Positions 33,579 through 42,339 of a DNA stretch of 64,000 nucleotides are shown here, piece by piece. Numbering within the stretch: position 1 is the first letter of the stretch; each line of letters begins with the position of its first letter. A model generated the notes under the pieces. It was not told the origin of the DNA and ran no database searches. It saw only the letters and a list, made by a program, of their open reading frames with translations. Made by a program: the position numbers and the translations under genes. The stretch comes from Macquaria australasica (Eukaryota; Chordata; Actinopteri; Centrarchiformes; Percichthyidae): the NCBI GenBank assembly GCA_005408345.1, contig SEMN01000257.1, forward strand, positions 1-64,000, in the 5' to 3' direction.

Positions 33579-34777
33579 GCACTCAAGTTGATGCTGTGTG
33601 AACCAGCTGGGTTAACTTCTTCAGCTGTGCAGTGCAGTTTGTCCACTCTCAATTTGAATTGCAAATCAAAGCTGTTGCACAATGGTTAACTTTTTTTTAA
33701 GCAATTAGAAGTGGGAACTGTAATCCACATCAGTATAAGCCTCTACACGCACTGATGCCCCAACAAGAACTAGACCATATTGTCAGTGGTCCAGACCTAG
33801 AGAAACTGACCTCTTGTAACTGAACAAACGTCACCATTCAGTGGTGTTTTCAGATAAACTGCAGGCTACATTGACCTGCTCTGCCGCGTCAGTCAGGTGG
33901 TTTAGCTCATTATGACAAAAAAGTAGAGGCTACTCTTACCTCATTCACCTGCTGGGATAGGGCCTCCATCCAGTCTTATAGAGTTGTGATTATATTCATT
34001 TACATTACAGCACAGATCAAGTCTATGACAGTCACATAGAATAATAACTTGGGGGTTTAAATAAATTTGTGCCACTGCTTGTAATGCTTGCTACGTGAGT
34101 GCGCACGCCTAGTGTTCCCACTGCGCCTGAGGCACGTTGTGCCATAATTCCCCTCAGAACTACTGCAATATCACACCAGTCTGCTTCATATTCAACAGTG
34201 GCCTACATATCAGTATTTAATTTTTCACATTGTTAAAGAATAATTAAAGCGTTGCTACAGACCTGGCCAGATCTAAAAACGAGTCAGCGGTCTCCTTGTT
34301 GGTGCTGACGCTCTCCAGTCCCAGGTTGTTGGTGTTCAGGGCTCCTGCGCCCACGCCGGGTTTGATGATGAAGGCCAGGGCCACCCCGATCCCCGAGGCG
34401 ATCAGCGTGGTCACCAGAAAGTAGGCGACCGCGATGCCCCCCAGCTTGCCCAGGGAGCGGGTGTCCAGGCTGGCGGCGCCGGATACGAGGCTGCAGACGA
34501 CCAGGGGCAGGATGATCATCTTCAGCATCCGGAGGAGCATCTCCCCGGGGAAGGCGAAGTAGGTCATCTGCGCCTTGGTCAGGTTCATGCTGCGGACCAT
34601 CATCCCGAGACCGACGCCCACCAGCACCCCGGACACGGTCATGATCACCAGCAGGTTCTTTCTCAGAAACTCCGCCAGCTTCTCCCTGAAGCTCTTTCGC
34701 GCGCTTTTCCCCAGGATCCGGTCGGTAGAGGCCGAGCTGGGCATGGCGTGCCCGTTGATCTCGCTCTTTTTCTCCAT
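14738..34777 (-). CDS. slc1a4: Neutral amino acid transporter SLC1A4 (ASCT1), complete, 8 coding exons
   Basis: Coding exons are 34263-34777, 23401-23443, 20924-20989, 17356-17522, 16931-17164, 16062-16256, 15721-15855 and 14738-14969. All introns are GT-AG, all phases agree, and the product is 528 residues (human about 532). Known role: sodium-dependent exchanger of Ala, Ser, Cys and Thr at the plasma membrane, trimeric, SLC1 family. Seen: membrane helices near residues 42-62, 80-102 and 115-137; two N-glycosylation sequons (N198-D-T, N201-G-T) in the extracellular loop; the HP1 serine triplet 341-343; NMDG at 375-378; and DRTTT at 453-457. T456 is where glutamate transporters have Arg and ASCT2 has Cys, so this is the ASCT1 type. 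The cytosolic tail ends in SVL and has a short poly-Gln run. The ATG context (AAGATGG) is strong. No stop or frameshift was seen, so it is probably functional. Confidence 0.96.
15721..15855 (-). CDS. slc1a4: slc1a4 coding exon 7
   Basis: It encodes VTATASSVGAAGIPAGG (HP2) and IAIILEAIGLPTNDL through AVDWI. Acceptor TTCTAG|GGTCAC, donor ATTGT|GTGAGT. Confidence 0.95.
16062..16256 (-). CDS. slc1a4: slc1a4 coding exon 6
   Basis: It encodes SSATLPSMIKC, NNGVDKRISRFILPIGATV, the sodium/substrate-coordinating NMDG motif, and FIAQLNN through QIFTI. Acceptor ACCAG|TTCAGC, donor ATCCT|GTGAGT. Confidence 0.95.
16931..17164 (-). CDS. slc1a4: slc1a4 coding exon 5
   Basis: It encodes YIPFGIMFLVGSKIVEM, SLGKYIFASILGHIIHGG and TPFTTAFATCS, that is, the scaffold-transport domain junction and the beginning of re-entrant hairpin HP1. 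Acceptor CTCTAAG|, donor CTCCAG|GTATAT. The first two of the HP1 serines are split across this donor. Confidence 0.95.
17356..17522 (-). CDS. slc1a4: slc1a4 coding exon 4
   Basis: It encodes VPIGTETDGMNILGLVLFAM through NEATMVLVSWIM, the segment following the extracellular loop. The acceptor is TTTTAG| and the donor ATGTG|GTGAGT. It ends within the Trp codon (phase 2). Confidence 0.95.
17918..18615 (+). repeat. Percomorph interspersed repeat (family P, copy 1) in slc1a4 intron 3
   Basis: It begins with CAGCCATT and GTGAGGCTGTACTGGCACAG and ends with GCTAGAGGAAAAGTCAGGGGA, CCATGAATGTCTGTAC, TTCATGGCAATCC and GGACCAAAGTGGTGGACC. The same ordered words recur at 25637-25930 and 29531-30121. The middle (about 18000-18400) is not clearly repeat-derived. 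Confidence 0.6.
20851..20880 (+). repeat. (GT)15 microsatellite
   Basis: A 30-base uninterrupted GT run about 45 bases downstream of the slc1a4 exon 3 donor, inside intron 3. Confidence 0.95.
20924..20989 (-). CDS. slc1a4: slc1a4 coding exon 3 (66 nt)
   Basis: 22 codons between TTGCAG| and |GTATTA, in phase 0. The peptide starts YATDYK as in mammals and then carries the sequons NDT and NGT, so it is the glycosylated variable loop. It is too short to show as a long open frame; it was found by the YATDYK motif and its splice sites. Confidence 0.93.
21515..22085. mobile_element. MITE-like element (family S, copy 1) in slc1a4 intron 2
   Basis: The left end GGTAGTTTGACATTTTGG...ATACATTTATT is mirrored by the right end AATAAATGTATTCCAAACTA, giving imperfect terminal inverted repeats. 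The interior holds GGTGGACACATTTCAAACAG, GCTAGCTGTTTCCCCCTA and AAGCTAAGCTAATCACCTCC, words that recur at 50180-50400. No reading frame. Probably a non-autonomous DNA transposon; superfamily not assigned. Confidence 0.6.
23401..23443 (-). CDS. slc1a4: slc1a4 coding exon 2 (43 nt)
   Basis: A tiny exon between TTTCTCAG| and |GTGAGT. It completes the Arg codon and encodes NLFPANLVAAAFRS, the strongly conserved SLC1 motif before the variable loop. Phase 2 in, phase 0 out. Translation past the donor gives a spurious longer frame. Confidence 0.95.
23444..25636. other. slc1a4 intron 1, no feature seen
   Basis: AT-rich intronic DNA with only short open frames and no recognised motif. Confidence 0.5.
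25637..25930 (+). repeat. Percomorph interspersed repeat (family P, copy 2)
   Basis: It contains GTGAGGCTGTACTTAGGCAC, AAATGCTAACATGCTCAC, CATGCTGATGTTT, AATGTCAACCTCATGGTGG and GCTAGAGGAAAAGTCAGGGG in the same order as copies at 17.9 and 29.5 kb. Confidence 0.7.
27878..28771 (-). mobile_element. PIF/Harbinger-type element, internally deleted
   Basis: The ends GGGGCCGTATTCACAAA (left) and TTTATGAATACGGCACTCC (right) form inverted termini of a type seen in fish Harbinger elements. The body carries many CTTAGGA/CTCTTAAG words near both ends and a remnant transposase start on the minus strand. A target-site duplication could not be settled. It lies in slc1a4 intron 1. Confidence 0.65.
28262..28544 (-). 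pseudogene. Harbinger (HARBI1-like) transposase, N-terminal remnant
   Basis: From an ATG at 28544, 50 codons read MAERQRGRRN, then MKRYRLDRAGI, FVGDLVRDELTSPTK, and stop at 28392-28394. The RLDRAGI..V.DLVRD.L.SPT pattern is the N-terminal signature of HARBI1-type nucleases. After the stop, another minus frame continues with NWKMQQCSSDDL, which resembles the next conserved block (ATGKMQQCSSDDL-like), so at least one frameshift separates them. The catalytic DDE domain is absent. The start is too short to be noticed as a long open frame and was read from the reverse strand. It cannot encode an active nuclease. Confidence 0.7.
29531..30121 (+). repeat. Percomorph interspersed repeat (family P, copy 3)
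   Basis: The most complete copy: CTACTGCCACGCTAGCGGCATG at the left, then AAATGCTAACATGCTGATG, CCAAAGTATTGGACAAATTA, GGTGCCAAAGGAAAAATCAG, CCAATAGTTGTTGAGATATT, and finally GCCATGCCGCTAGCATAGCT at the right. The outer words GCTAGCGGCAT and ATGCCGCTAGC are inverted, so the family has short inverted ends. Confidence 0.7.
31367..31567 (-). mobile_element. Orphan L2 LINE 3' tail, inverted
   Basis: On the minus strand it matches the tail of the 9.5-10.7 kb LINE: CAACCGGTCGAGGCAG, TAAAAGGGAGTTTTTCCTTG, TGTTGGGTCTCTGTAAATAT, GAGTCGGTCTAGACC and AAGTGCCCTGAGATGAC. No reverse transcriptase sequence is attached, so it is an extremely 5'-truncated insertion within slc1a4 intron 1. Confidence 0.85.
32010..32549. 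mobile_element. MITE with GCTGTGTCTCAATTCG termini
   Basis: The left end GCTGTGTCTCAATTCGGA and right end GCGAATTAAGACACAGC are inverted repeats about 540 bases apart. The inside has repeated GTAGTACACT/GTACACTATG words and no reading frame. A non-autonomous DNA transposon; target duplication unclear. Confidence 0.7.
32895..33376 (-). repeat. ACTTGAGTA-type interspersed repeat (family R, copy 1)
   Basis: The left edge has CAGATCCTTTACTTGAGTAA, AAGTAGCAGTATAACAATG; the right edge has AAAGTACAAGTACCTCAAAG and TTTCAACCACTGACTGA. This is a very common percomorph repeat, read here on the minus strand. Partial relatives are at 39245-39366 and 8840-8935. Confidence 0.6.
33516..33574 (+). repeat. 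(GT)n microsatellite
   Basis: An uninterrupted TG run of about 59 bases in slc1a4 intron 1, about 690 bases from the exon 1 donor. Confidence 0.96.
34263..34777 (-). CDS. slc1a4: slc1a4 coding exon 1
   Basis: It encodes residues 1-171 and two bases of codon 172: the cytosolic N-terminus, TM1-TM3 and the start of the long extracellular loop. It starts at the ATG at 34777 and ends at GCCAG|GTCTGT. Landmarks are FPGEMLLRMLKMIILPL and GGIAVAYF. The exon is CG-rich compared with its surroundings, which fits a CpG promoter region. Confidence 0.96.
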
Positions 34778-35000
34778 CTTTTTCTCTTCAGAGAAGCGTG
34801 GGAAGATGAGTCCGGTTGCAGGCAGCGTGGGTTAGATGCACACACACACGTTTGGCGCACGCACACTGCTGTGTGAAGGCTGGTCCGGTGTGAAGGCTGA
34901 GCACAGAGCGGAGGGAGAGCCAATGGAGAATGAGCGACGACACAAAACGCCAGCAGAACATGCGCACAAAAGCCGGTACAAATACCAAGAGCAAATGATG
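34778..35000 (-). promoter_or_regulatory. slc1a4 5' UTR / promoter region (inferred)
   Basis: Together with exon 1 (34263-34777) this forms the most CG-rich patch of the left half of the window. The start codon is preceded on the minus strand by a purine-rich GAAGAGAAAAAG. A transcription start cannot be placed. Confidence 0.45.
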
Positions 35001-37458
35001 CAAGAGCAGGGGAGATTGCTGTGGTCTCTGGCAATGTGGCACATGTCCATGTACTGATTATAACCATGTGATGAGTAAAACACCAGAAGAAGGCAGCTTC
35101 CCAAAAACTGTTTCTTTTCCTGGCTTTTCTCCCCCTCTTCTCTGTCCTGAGACTCAGAGATGAAGAATATTAAAAATGATTTATTATGCTACACTATCTC
35201 AGTGACACGGATTCGCTCTCATCCTGTTATCTCCTCTACTATTTGAGAAACCATGTTTATCCCTAGAATATCTTGCAACTATATTTTACAACACAAAAGA
35301 CCAATTTTATTATATTATATATTATACACATTCTTTTTAGTGAAAGATTTATCTGGTCTCTTGCCAAGTGCACCGTGGTTTTCCTCTGAATCAACTAATA
35401 TCATTCATCATTTCACATTCATCACCTGTTTAAAACAACACTGTGTCCTACTCAGCAGTATGGTGTGTTGACATTAAGGTGATGCTTTCACAAACCTGTC
35501 AGGCTTAACACAGCTAGACAGCTGCAGTCATTTCAGCACCAGTCTTTATGGCTGATAATACAATCTGCAAGTGGAAAAAAACAAACATGAAAAAGCTATT
35601 GGCAAAATGATGGTGTAAGAAACCTGCATAGAACCTGTTAGGGGTCAATTCATCTCCTTATTTATCATGTTTAATACATACATCCTCTCACTTTTACAAG
35701 CATTTAACAATCCATGTGAGGTGCGATTTGGCCCTCAAACATGTGACCTATCAGCTCCACAGACTGAGACTGATGGAGGGACAGCAGAGGGCTGTCAGCA
35801 CCATGGCCAGCGCTCTCCTAGAGGGCGCTGTTGCTGGCTCTAGTTCACCTTTCCCTTTTTAAGACAGTTCATTTGAATGGAACAGCAGCACTGAAAGAAA
35901 GATGGATAATTCCATGAAATAATGGTTATTTTAGAAAGCAGGAACTTAAAATAGACACTATTCTTCTCTGCGGTAAGGACTGATATATTGCACATAATGT
36001 GCATTAGATTTGTCCACATTTACTCATGTAAATCCTCGTTGCACCTCGGGTATTTAACCACGAGATGGCACTATAATAAAGCTATTGTATAAGTATTTAC
36101 ACAGCAGACAAAGGTAAGCCATAATAGTACATGAGAGTAGAAAAATAGGTTCTGGCTCTGCTTTAATTTCTTCCATCTGTCTTTTTATTTATGATTTACT
36201 CCTTTTGTAAACCACATTGTATTGCCTCTTTTTGTATGGAATGTGCTGTATACATAAAGGAAACTGATTTCTAAGATTATATGGTTAAATACAATTCAAA
36301 ATATTAATAATACTATTTTAAATAAAACAAAAATAATATAAAACCACCAGTGCCTTCTATGGGGCTCCCAAAAGCGACAAAGATTAACAAATGAAAAAAT
36401 CTGGGGGTGTGGAGTTAGAAAGAAGTGAGCTACATGACCTCTGCAGCCCGCTCCTCATCTCTGCTTGAGGCCAGTGGCTCCAGGCTACATTAGCTGCTGC
36501 TAGCATAACACCACCCAAATCTGACCAAACTGTCGGTGATCCAGTTGTATGTAATGTAGGCTCCAGGTTCTGTACATCGTAAGTCCGAGTGCAATGCTCA
36601 AGCGGTGGAGTGTTCTTTTACGGGGAAATTATTATTATTCTTTGCACTCATTTTCATTATTGAACTGACAGTATTATTTATTGATTGTAATAAGTTATAT
36701 TTTTGACTGTCTGATAACCTTTACTGGCTATTGTTGGTTTTGGGGGTTCCAAATCTTTAACCCATTTTCTATGATTATCATGTAGGCTAATTATACAGGA
36801 ACATATTGAAATATAAAGTTTTTGGGGAAAATGGCAGTCAGTAAAATCAGATGAGCATTTTATAAAAGAATACTCAAAGGACTGCCATGTTTTAAGTATC
36901 CACCTGCCGTAAAAGCCATGCTAATTCAATATAAGCAGCATCTAGACGACAGAGAGATAAGCAGCCCTCTGTCTCATTGCCTCTGTTACTGACTGTCATC
37001 TGTGTTGTCCTCAGTGACCTTAGCTCTGCTGTTGCTAAGTTGAGCTAAACTTTCCCTCCCTCCACCAATAGAGACAGACTGTCCCCCTTCCCCTCACAGC
37101 TGTGTGGCCTGAATGCTGGAAATAACCACCGGCCTGCGGATCAAGAGTCATGGCTTTTTAACAGTGGCAAATGTTGGTACTGTGCCGCAGTAAACTAGAA
37201 GAAAAAAACAAAAACAGAGAAAGACACAGGCTGGGCTTTATAATGGAGACTATCAAGCTGTTACCCAGAGACATGCAATATCCAGAGGAAAGAAGAAACA
37301 GCCAGCTGGTACCAACACTTTATTAAAAATCTAATCTGAACCAATCAGTGTGATCCATGCCTGTTATGTTGGATCAGAAAATACTGGTTTTCTTCTGGAA
37401 AACCTGGTCTTGAACTGACGCCAAAACGGGTTTAATTAGCAAGCTAACATTATTATAA
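35001..37458. other. Intergenic DNA between slc1a4 and the Tc1 elements, nothing recognised
   Basis: AT-rich sequence with only short frames. No splice-bounded exon, repeat tip or hairpin stood out. Confidence 0.45.
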
Positions 37459-37459
37459 G

Positions 37460-39011
37460 TTTTCAAAAGTTTGGACACACCTTCTCATTCAATGGTTTTT
37501 ATTTGTTTTAATTATTTTCTACATTGTAGATTAATACTGAAGACATCAAAACTATGAAAGAACACATATGGAATTATGTAGTAAACAAAATAGTGTTAAA
37601 CAAACCAGAATATGTTTTATATTTTAGATTCTTTAAAGTAGCCCCCTTTTGCTTTGATGACAGCTTTGCACACTCTTGGCATTCTCTTGGCACTTGTTGG
37701 CTGCTTTTCCTTCACTCTGCGGTCCAACTCATCCCAAACCATCTCAATTGGGTTTAGGTCGGGTGATTGTGGAGGCCAGGTGATCTGACGCAGCACTACA
37801 TCACTTTCCTTCTTGGTCAAATAGCCCTTACATAGCCTGGAGGTGTGTTTGGGGTCATTGTCTTGTTGAAAAACAAATGATGGTCCCAGTAAGCGCAAAC
37901 CAGATGGGATGGCATGGCACTGCAGAATGCTGTGGTAGCCATGCTGGTTAAGTGTGCCTTGAATTTTGAATAAATCACCAACGGTGTCACCAGCAAAGCA
38001 CCCCCACACCATCACACCTCCTCCTCCATGCTTTACGGTGGGAACCACACATGCAGAAACCATCCGCTCACCTTCTCTGCGTCTCACAAAGACACGGAGG
38101 TTGGAACCAAAAATCTCTAATTTGGACTCATCAGACCAAAGTACAGATTTCCACTGGTCTAATGTCCATTCCTTGTGTTTCTTGGCCCAAACAATTCTCT
38201 TCTTCTTGTTGTTCATCCTCAGTAGTGGCTTCTTTGCAGCAATTCGACCATGAAGGCCTTATTCACGCAGTCTCCTCCGAACAGTTGATGTTGAGATTTG
38301 TCTGCTACTTGAACTCTGAAGAATTTATGTGGACTCTAATCTGAGGTGCTGTTAATTTGCGGTTTCTGAGGCTGGTAACTCTAATGAACTTATCCTCTGC
38401 AGCAGAGGTAACTCTTGGTCTTCCTTTCCTGGGGTGGTCCTCATGAGAGCCAGTTTCATCATAGCGTTTGATGGTTTTTGCGACTGCACTTGAGGAGACA
38501 TTCAAAGTTCTTGAAATTTTCCGGATCGACTGGCCTTCATGTCTTAAAGTAATGATGGACTGTCATTTCTCTTTACTGAGTTGAGTGATTCGTGCCATAA
38601 TATGGATTACAACAGTAGTCAAATAGGGCTATCCACTGTGTACTAACCCTACTTCTGCACAACACAACTGATGGTCTCAAACACATTAAGAAGGCAAGTA
38701 ATTCCACAAATTGACTCTTGACAAGGCACACCTGTTAATTCAAAACCATTCCAGGAGACTACCTCATGAAGCTGACTGAGAGAATGCCAAGAGTGTGCAA
38801 AGCTGTCATCAAAGCAAAAGGGGGCTACTTTAAAGAATCTAAAATATAAAACATATTCTGGTTTGTTTAACACTATTTTGTTTACTACATAATTCCATAT
38901 GTGTTCTTTCATAGTTTTGATGTCTTCAGTATTAATCTACAATGTAGAAAATAATTAACATAAATAAAAACCATTGAATGAGAAGGTGTGTCCAACCTTT
39001 TGACTGGTACT
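37460..39011 (-). mobile_element. Tc1-like transposon, degenerate, with ~230-bp inverted repeats
   Basis: The left arm (about 37460-37688) and right arm (about 38785-39011) are nearly exact inverse copies: AAAGTTTGGACACACCTTCTC at left against GAGAAGGTGTGTCCAACC at right, continuing through ATTCCATATGTGTTCTTTC and GATGACAGCTTTGCACACTC. The right tip ends ACTG|TA, the usual Tc1 tip and target dinucleotide; the left tip is altered. The arms contain the last codons of the transposase gene. Confidence 0.9.
37617..38505 (-). pseudogene. Tc1-family DD34E transposase, broken
   Basis: The N-terminal part (38305-38505) reads VAKTIKRYDETGSHEDH, GRPRVTSAAEDKFI, the helix-turn-helix DNA-binding end. The C-terminal part (37617-38216) is one long frame with WSDESKLEIFG (first Asp), QQDNDPKHTS (second Asp) and SPDLNPIEMVWDELDRR (Glu), so the DDE triad is still legible. 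A stop and frame change between 38216 and 38305 separates the halves, and the extreme N-terminus before 38505 is not in the same frame. Not functional as it stands. Confidence 0.9.
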
Positions 39012-39200
39012 GTAGCTGAAAAGGTTGAGCTCAGTGTGTTTAGCCACTAGTGTTTCAGTTAGATAGCATGAAATTAAGTGATGTACACATTAATGTATCA
39101 CTTATTATAATTCAGTAGCCTGATATAATATACATTATTCTGAAATGTACTTTTAGTTTTACTTTTGGTAGGCCTACTTTAAGTATATTTTGATTTACTA

Positions 39201-39203
<3 letters not shown>

Positions 39204-39243
<40 letters not shown>
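39204..39243 (+). repeat. (ATA)n microsatellite
   Basis: A 40-base ATA trinucleotide run. Confidence 0.95.
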
Positions 39244-39244
<1 letters not shown>

Positions 39245-39246
<2 letters not shown>

Positions 39247-39366
39247 ATGCTAATAGGCTACTTTGTACTTTTACTTGAGTAACATTTTGAATGCAGAAGT
39301 ACAAAAAGTATTTTTACACTGTAGAATCGCTACTTAAGTTAAGCTGAATCCTTCATCCACCACTGA
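39245..39366 (-). repeat. ACTTGAGTA-type repeat (family R, partial copy)
   Basis: It contains TACTTTTACTTGAGTAAC, GCAGAAGTACAAAAAGTAT and TTCATCCACCACTGA, matching edges of the 32.9-kb copy. The ATA run lies inside or beside it. Confidence 0.5.
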
Positions 39367-40284
39367 TGTTTGGTGGTGAGTGTACATGAGTGCAGCCTGT
39401 GTGTGGAGACAGGACTGTAGCTAATGTTGAGGACAATGAGGTCATGTTGGTGTTTTCTCTGGGAATATGGGGGTTTTGGTATTTAGAATAGAAAGCTTAC
39501 ACACTGATTCCAGCATTTTCAGCCTCAATATATTGCAATTTGACAGTTTTTATGCCAAAATGAAATAACAAAATGAACAAAATACTTTGGCACTGGAACA
39601 TAATAACATAAAAATAAAATGATTCTTCTGTGTGGAAAAGGCTTTCAAATGGCATTTAGGCCTTCATGTAGGGATTTACAGATTTACAGAAAATATAATT
39701 TAACAGTTATCTGAAAAAATACTATTTGAAAATTCAATTAATTATGACATTTCTTTCCTTTTGCTGTCTAATTCAATTTGGTATTGGGGGACTTGGAATC
39801 ATGACCTCAGTAAAATCCAGGCTACAGCCCCGCACGGGGAGCTTGTTTCTGACATTTATATGTAACCACTTAAGGTCGCAGTCCAGTGTGTCATCCACAG
39901 GTGTCTGTGCTCCAACAGCTGCAGGTTTTGGTTTTGTTATTAGGCATTTCAAGAGTTGTTGCACAAATACTATTTCAAAATTATGGGAATTACATTTATG
40001 CCACACATAAATAGTTTTTCTCACTGAAAGATGTTGGGTAATACGGTATGTGTGTTTTGTGGTGACCGTGCCATCACTTTTATTTACAATAGGGCCAGAA
40101 TGTCTACATCCAAATCAAACAAACTAACAGCAGCTAATATTAGTTATCTTGTGATATTTATCAGGAGGCCAAAGTATACCAGTATCCACTGTAATGTGCT
40201 GTAGGCTTGATTAGGACTGCATATACTTTATGTTACTGATATTGTAGATAATAACAGCAGAAAATGGAATATGTATGCACAATA

Positions 40285-41442
40285 TACACAGATCAGCCAT
40301 AACATTATGACCACCTGCCTATATATTGTGTAGGTCCCCCATTTGCCACCAAAACAGCCCTGACCCGTCGAGGCCTGGACTCCACTAGACCTCTGAAAGT
40401 GTGCTGTGGTATCTGGCACCAAGACGTTAGCAGCAGATCCTTAAGTCCTGTAAGTTGCGAGGTGGGGCGTCCATGGATCGGACTTGTTTGTCCAGCACAT
40501 CCCACAGATGCTCGATTGGATTGAGATCTGGGGAATTTGGAGGCCAAGTCAACACCTTGAACTCCTTGTTGTGTTCCTCAAACCATTCCTGAACCATTTT
40601 TGCAGTGTGGCAGGGCGCATTATCCTGCTGAAAGAGGCCACTGCCATTAGGGAATACCGTTTCCATGAAGGGGTGTACTTGGTCTGCAACAATGTTTAGG
40701 TAGGTGGTACGTGTCAAAGTAACATCCACATGAATGGCAGGACCCAAGGTTTCCCAGCAGAACATTGCCCTTAAGCATCACACTGCCTCCGCCGGCTTGC
40801 CTTCTTTCCATAGTGCATCCTGGTGCCATGTCTTCCCCAGGTAAGCGACGCACACGCACCCGGCCATCCACATGATGTAAAAGAAAATGTGATTCATCAG
40901 ACCAGGCCACCTTCTTCCATTGCTCCGTTGTCCAGTTCTGATGCTCACGTGCCCATTGTAGGCGCTTTCGGCAGTGGACAGGGGTCAGCATGGGCACCCT
41001 GACCGGTCTGCAGCTACGCAGCCCCATACGCAACTAACTGCGATGCACCGTGTTCTGACCTTTCTATCAGAACCAGCATTAACTTTTTCAGCAATTTGAG
41101 CTACAGTAGCTCTTCTGTTGGATCGGGCCACATGGTCCAGCCTTCGCTCCCCATGCGCGTCAGTGAGCCTTAGCCGCCCATGACCCTGTCGCCGGTTCAC
41201 CGGTTTTCCTTCCTTGGACCACTTTTGGTAGGTACTGACCGCCGCAGACTGGGAACACCCCACAAGAGCTGCAGTTTTGGAGATGTTCTGACCCAGTCGT
41301 CTAGCCATCACAAATTTGCCCTTGTTAAAGTCGCTCACATCCTTACGCTTTCCCATTTTCCTGCTTCCAACACATCAACTTTGAGGACAAAATGTTCACT
41401 TGCTGCCTAATATATCCCATAATGTTATGGCTGATCGGTATA
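40285..41442 (-). mobile_element. Tc1/mariner transposon, degenerate, GATCAGCCATAACATTATG termini
   Basis: Left tip GATCAGCCATAACATTATGA and right tip CATAATGTTATGGCTGATC are inverted repeats, flanked by TA dinucleotides. The span of about 1.16 kb holds a minus-strand transposase in three frames. Family and tips are typical of a widespread fish mariner-like element. Confidence 0.92.
40427..41356 (-). pseudogene. Tc1/mariner transposase, at least two frameshifts
   Basis: Three successive overlapping frames form one protein: 40985-41356 (MGKRKDVSDFNKGKFVMAR, CSQSAAVSTYQKWSKEG, the DNA-binding region), 40647-41033 (RKRLQWAREHQNWT, WSDESHFLLH with the first Asp) and 40427-40765 (LFQQDNAPCHTA with the second Asp, SPDLNPIEHLWDVLD with the Glu). 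The DD34E triad is preserved but the frame breaks twice, so no active protein is made. The start methionine of the family is still present at 41356. Confidence 0.92.
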
Positions 41443-41705
41443 TCCTTTAAACACAAAAGGAATGCACATTGAGTAAGTCCAGGGAAGCTTGAAGATGAAA
41501 AACCTGGTAACGTAGTTCCATTTTCAGATCTGATGCCTTAGTATCGCAGGTCTGAATTAATAAATAAATTATAAACTTTTTTAAAACAACATTCTTAATT
41601 TTACTTATTGCTTGCATCATACTAAATATTATAAATGGTATGGTTATTATTTTATGTTCATTATATTAATATTTTGATATCATTGTGACAAAATTCTCAA
41701 TGCAA

Positions 41706-41880
41706 GGTTCACTTGTTTGGTGTTTCCAAAGCTTTCAGCCACATCTCGTGGCCTTCCTTAGCAGGTATATATACAACCAGCTATTATTAACAAAATTCCA
41801 TATACAAGCGGACCTTGTGTTGAGAACTTTAAAAAAAGTTTTTTTTACCAAACTGCTGTTTCCAAGGTCAAAAATGAACC
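41706..41880. mobile_element. MITE-like element (family T, copy 2)
   Basis: GGTTCACTTGTTTGG at the left and CCAAACTGCTGTTTCC...AATGAACC at the right are inverted. The inner TTTCAGCCACATCTCGTGGC word matches the copy at 6299-6719. Shorter by about 250 bases than copy 1. Confidence 0.6.
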
Positions 41881-42195
41881 TTCTCGCTCATGATACAACT
41901 TCATTATCCACCATTTTTCCACATATGCACTGTTACATAGTAGCACTTCAGAAGGTGTATTCCCCCTCTTCTTGTTATCACTCTGACTTTAACAGTGGGT
42001 CATAATCAAAGTAGATGAAAAGCTGTCAGAACTTTTATGCCAGTCAAGTCTATTTCGGCATTGTTCATTAAAAGCACAAACTGGTCAAAGGTCAATATGA
42101 AGGTCAGTGTGTTTATGAGTATGCATGACAAAAAACAAGATTATACACAATATCAGAAAGTAAGGAGACAAACAAGACATCTGCTCTTTTTACAG

Positions 42196-42201
42196 TTTAT
42201 T
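42196..42201 (-). terminator. Candidate poly(A) signal of sertad2
   Basis: TTTATT on the plus strand is AATAAA on the transcript strand. The next 40-60 transcript bases include a GT-rich stretch (ATGTCTTGTTTGTC), as expected downstream of a cleavage site. Use of this site would give a 3' UTR of about 4.35 kb; mammalian SERTAD2 also has a 3' UTR of several kilobases. Confidence 0.4.
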
Positions 42202-42335
42202 GTATATATATAATAATATATATATAATATAATATATATATATAAAACTACAAAAGTAAGACTGTTTCAAATTCAGACAGCTGTCCCATTATCTCATATA
42301 CTATTATATATACTATTATATATATATAATAACAC
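42202..42335. repeat. AT-rich (TA)n low-complexity tract
   Basis: Two clusters of TATATA (about 42202-42245 and 42300-42332) separated by about 55 ordinary bases. Confidence 0.85.
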
Positions 42336-42339
42336 ACAT

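Noticed and set aside
38649..38912. Minus-strand frame beginning MKEHIWNYVVNK
   Set aside because: It lies in the right inverted arm of the Tc1 element, and the same peptide appears from the left arm. It is terminal-repeat sequence, not a gene.
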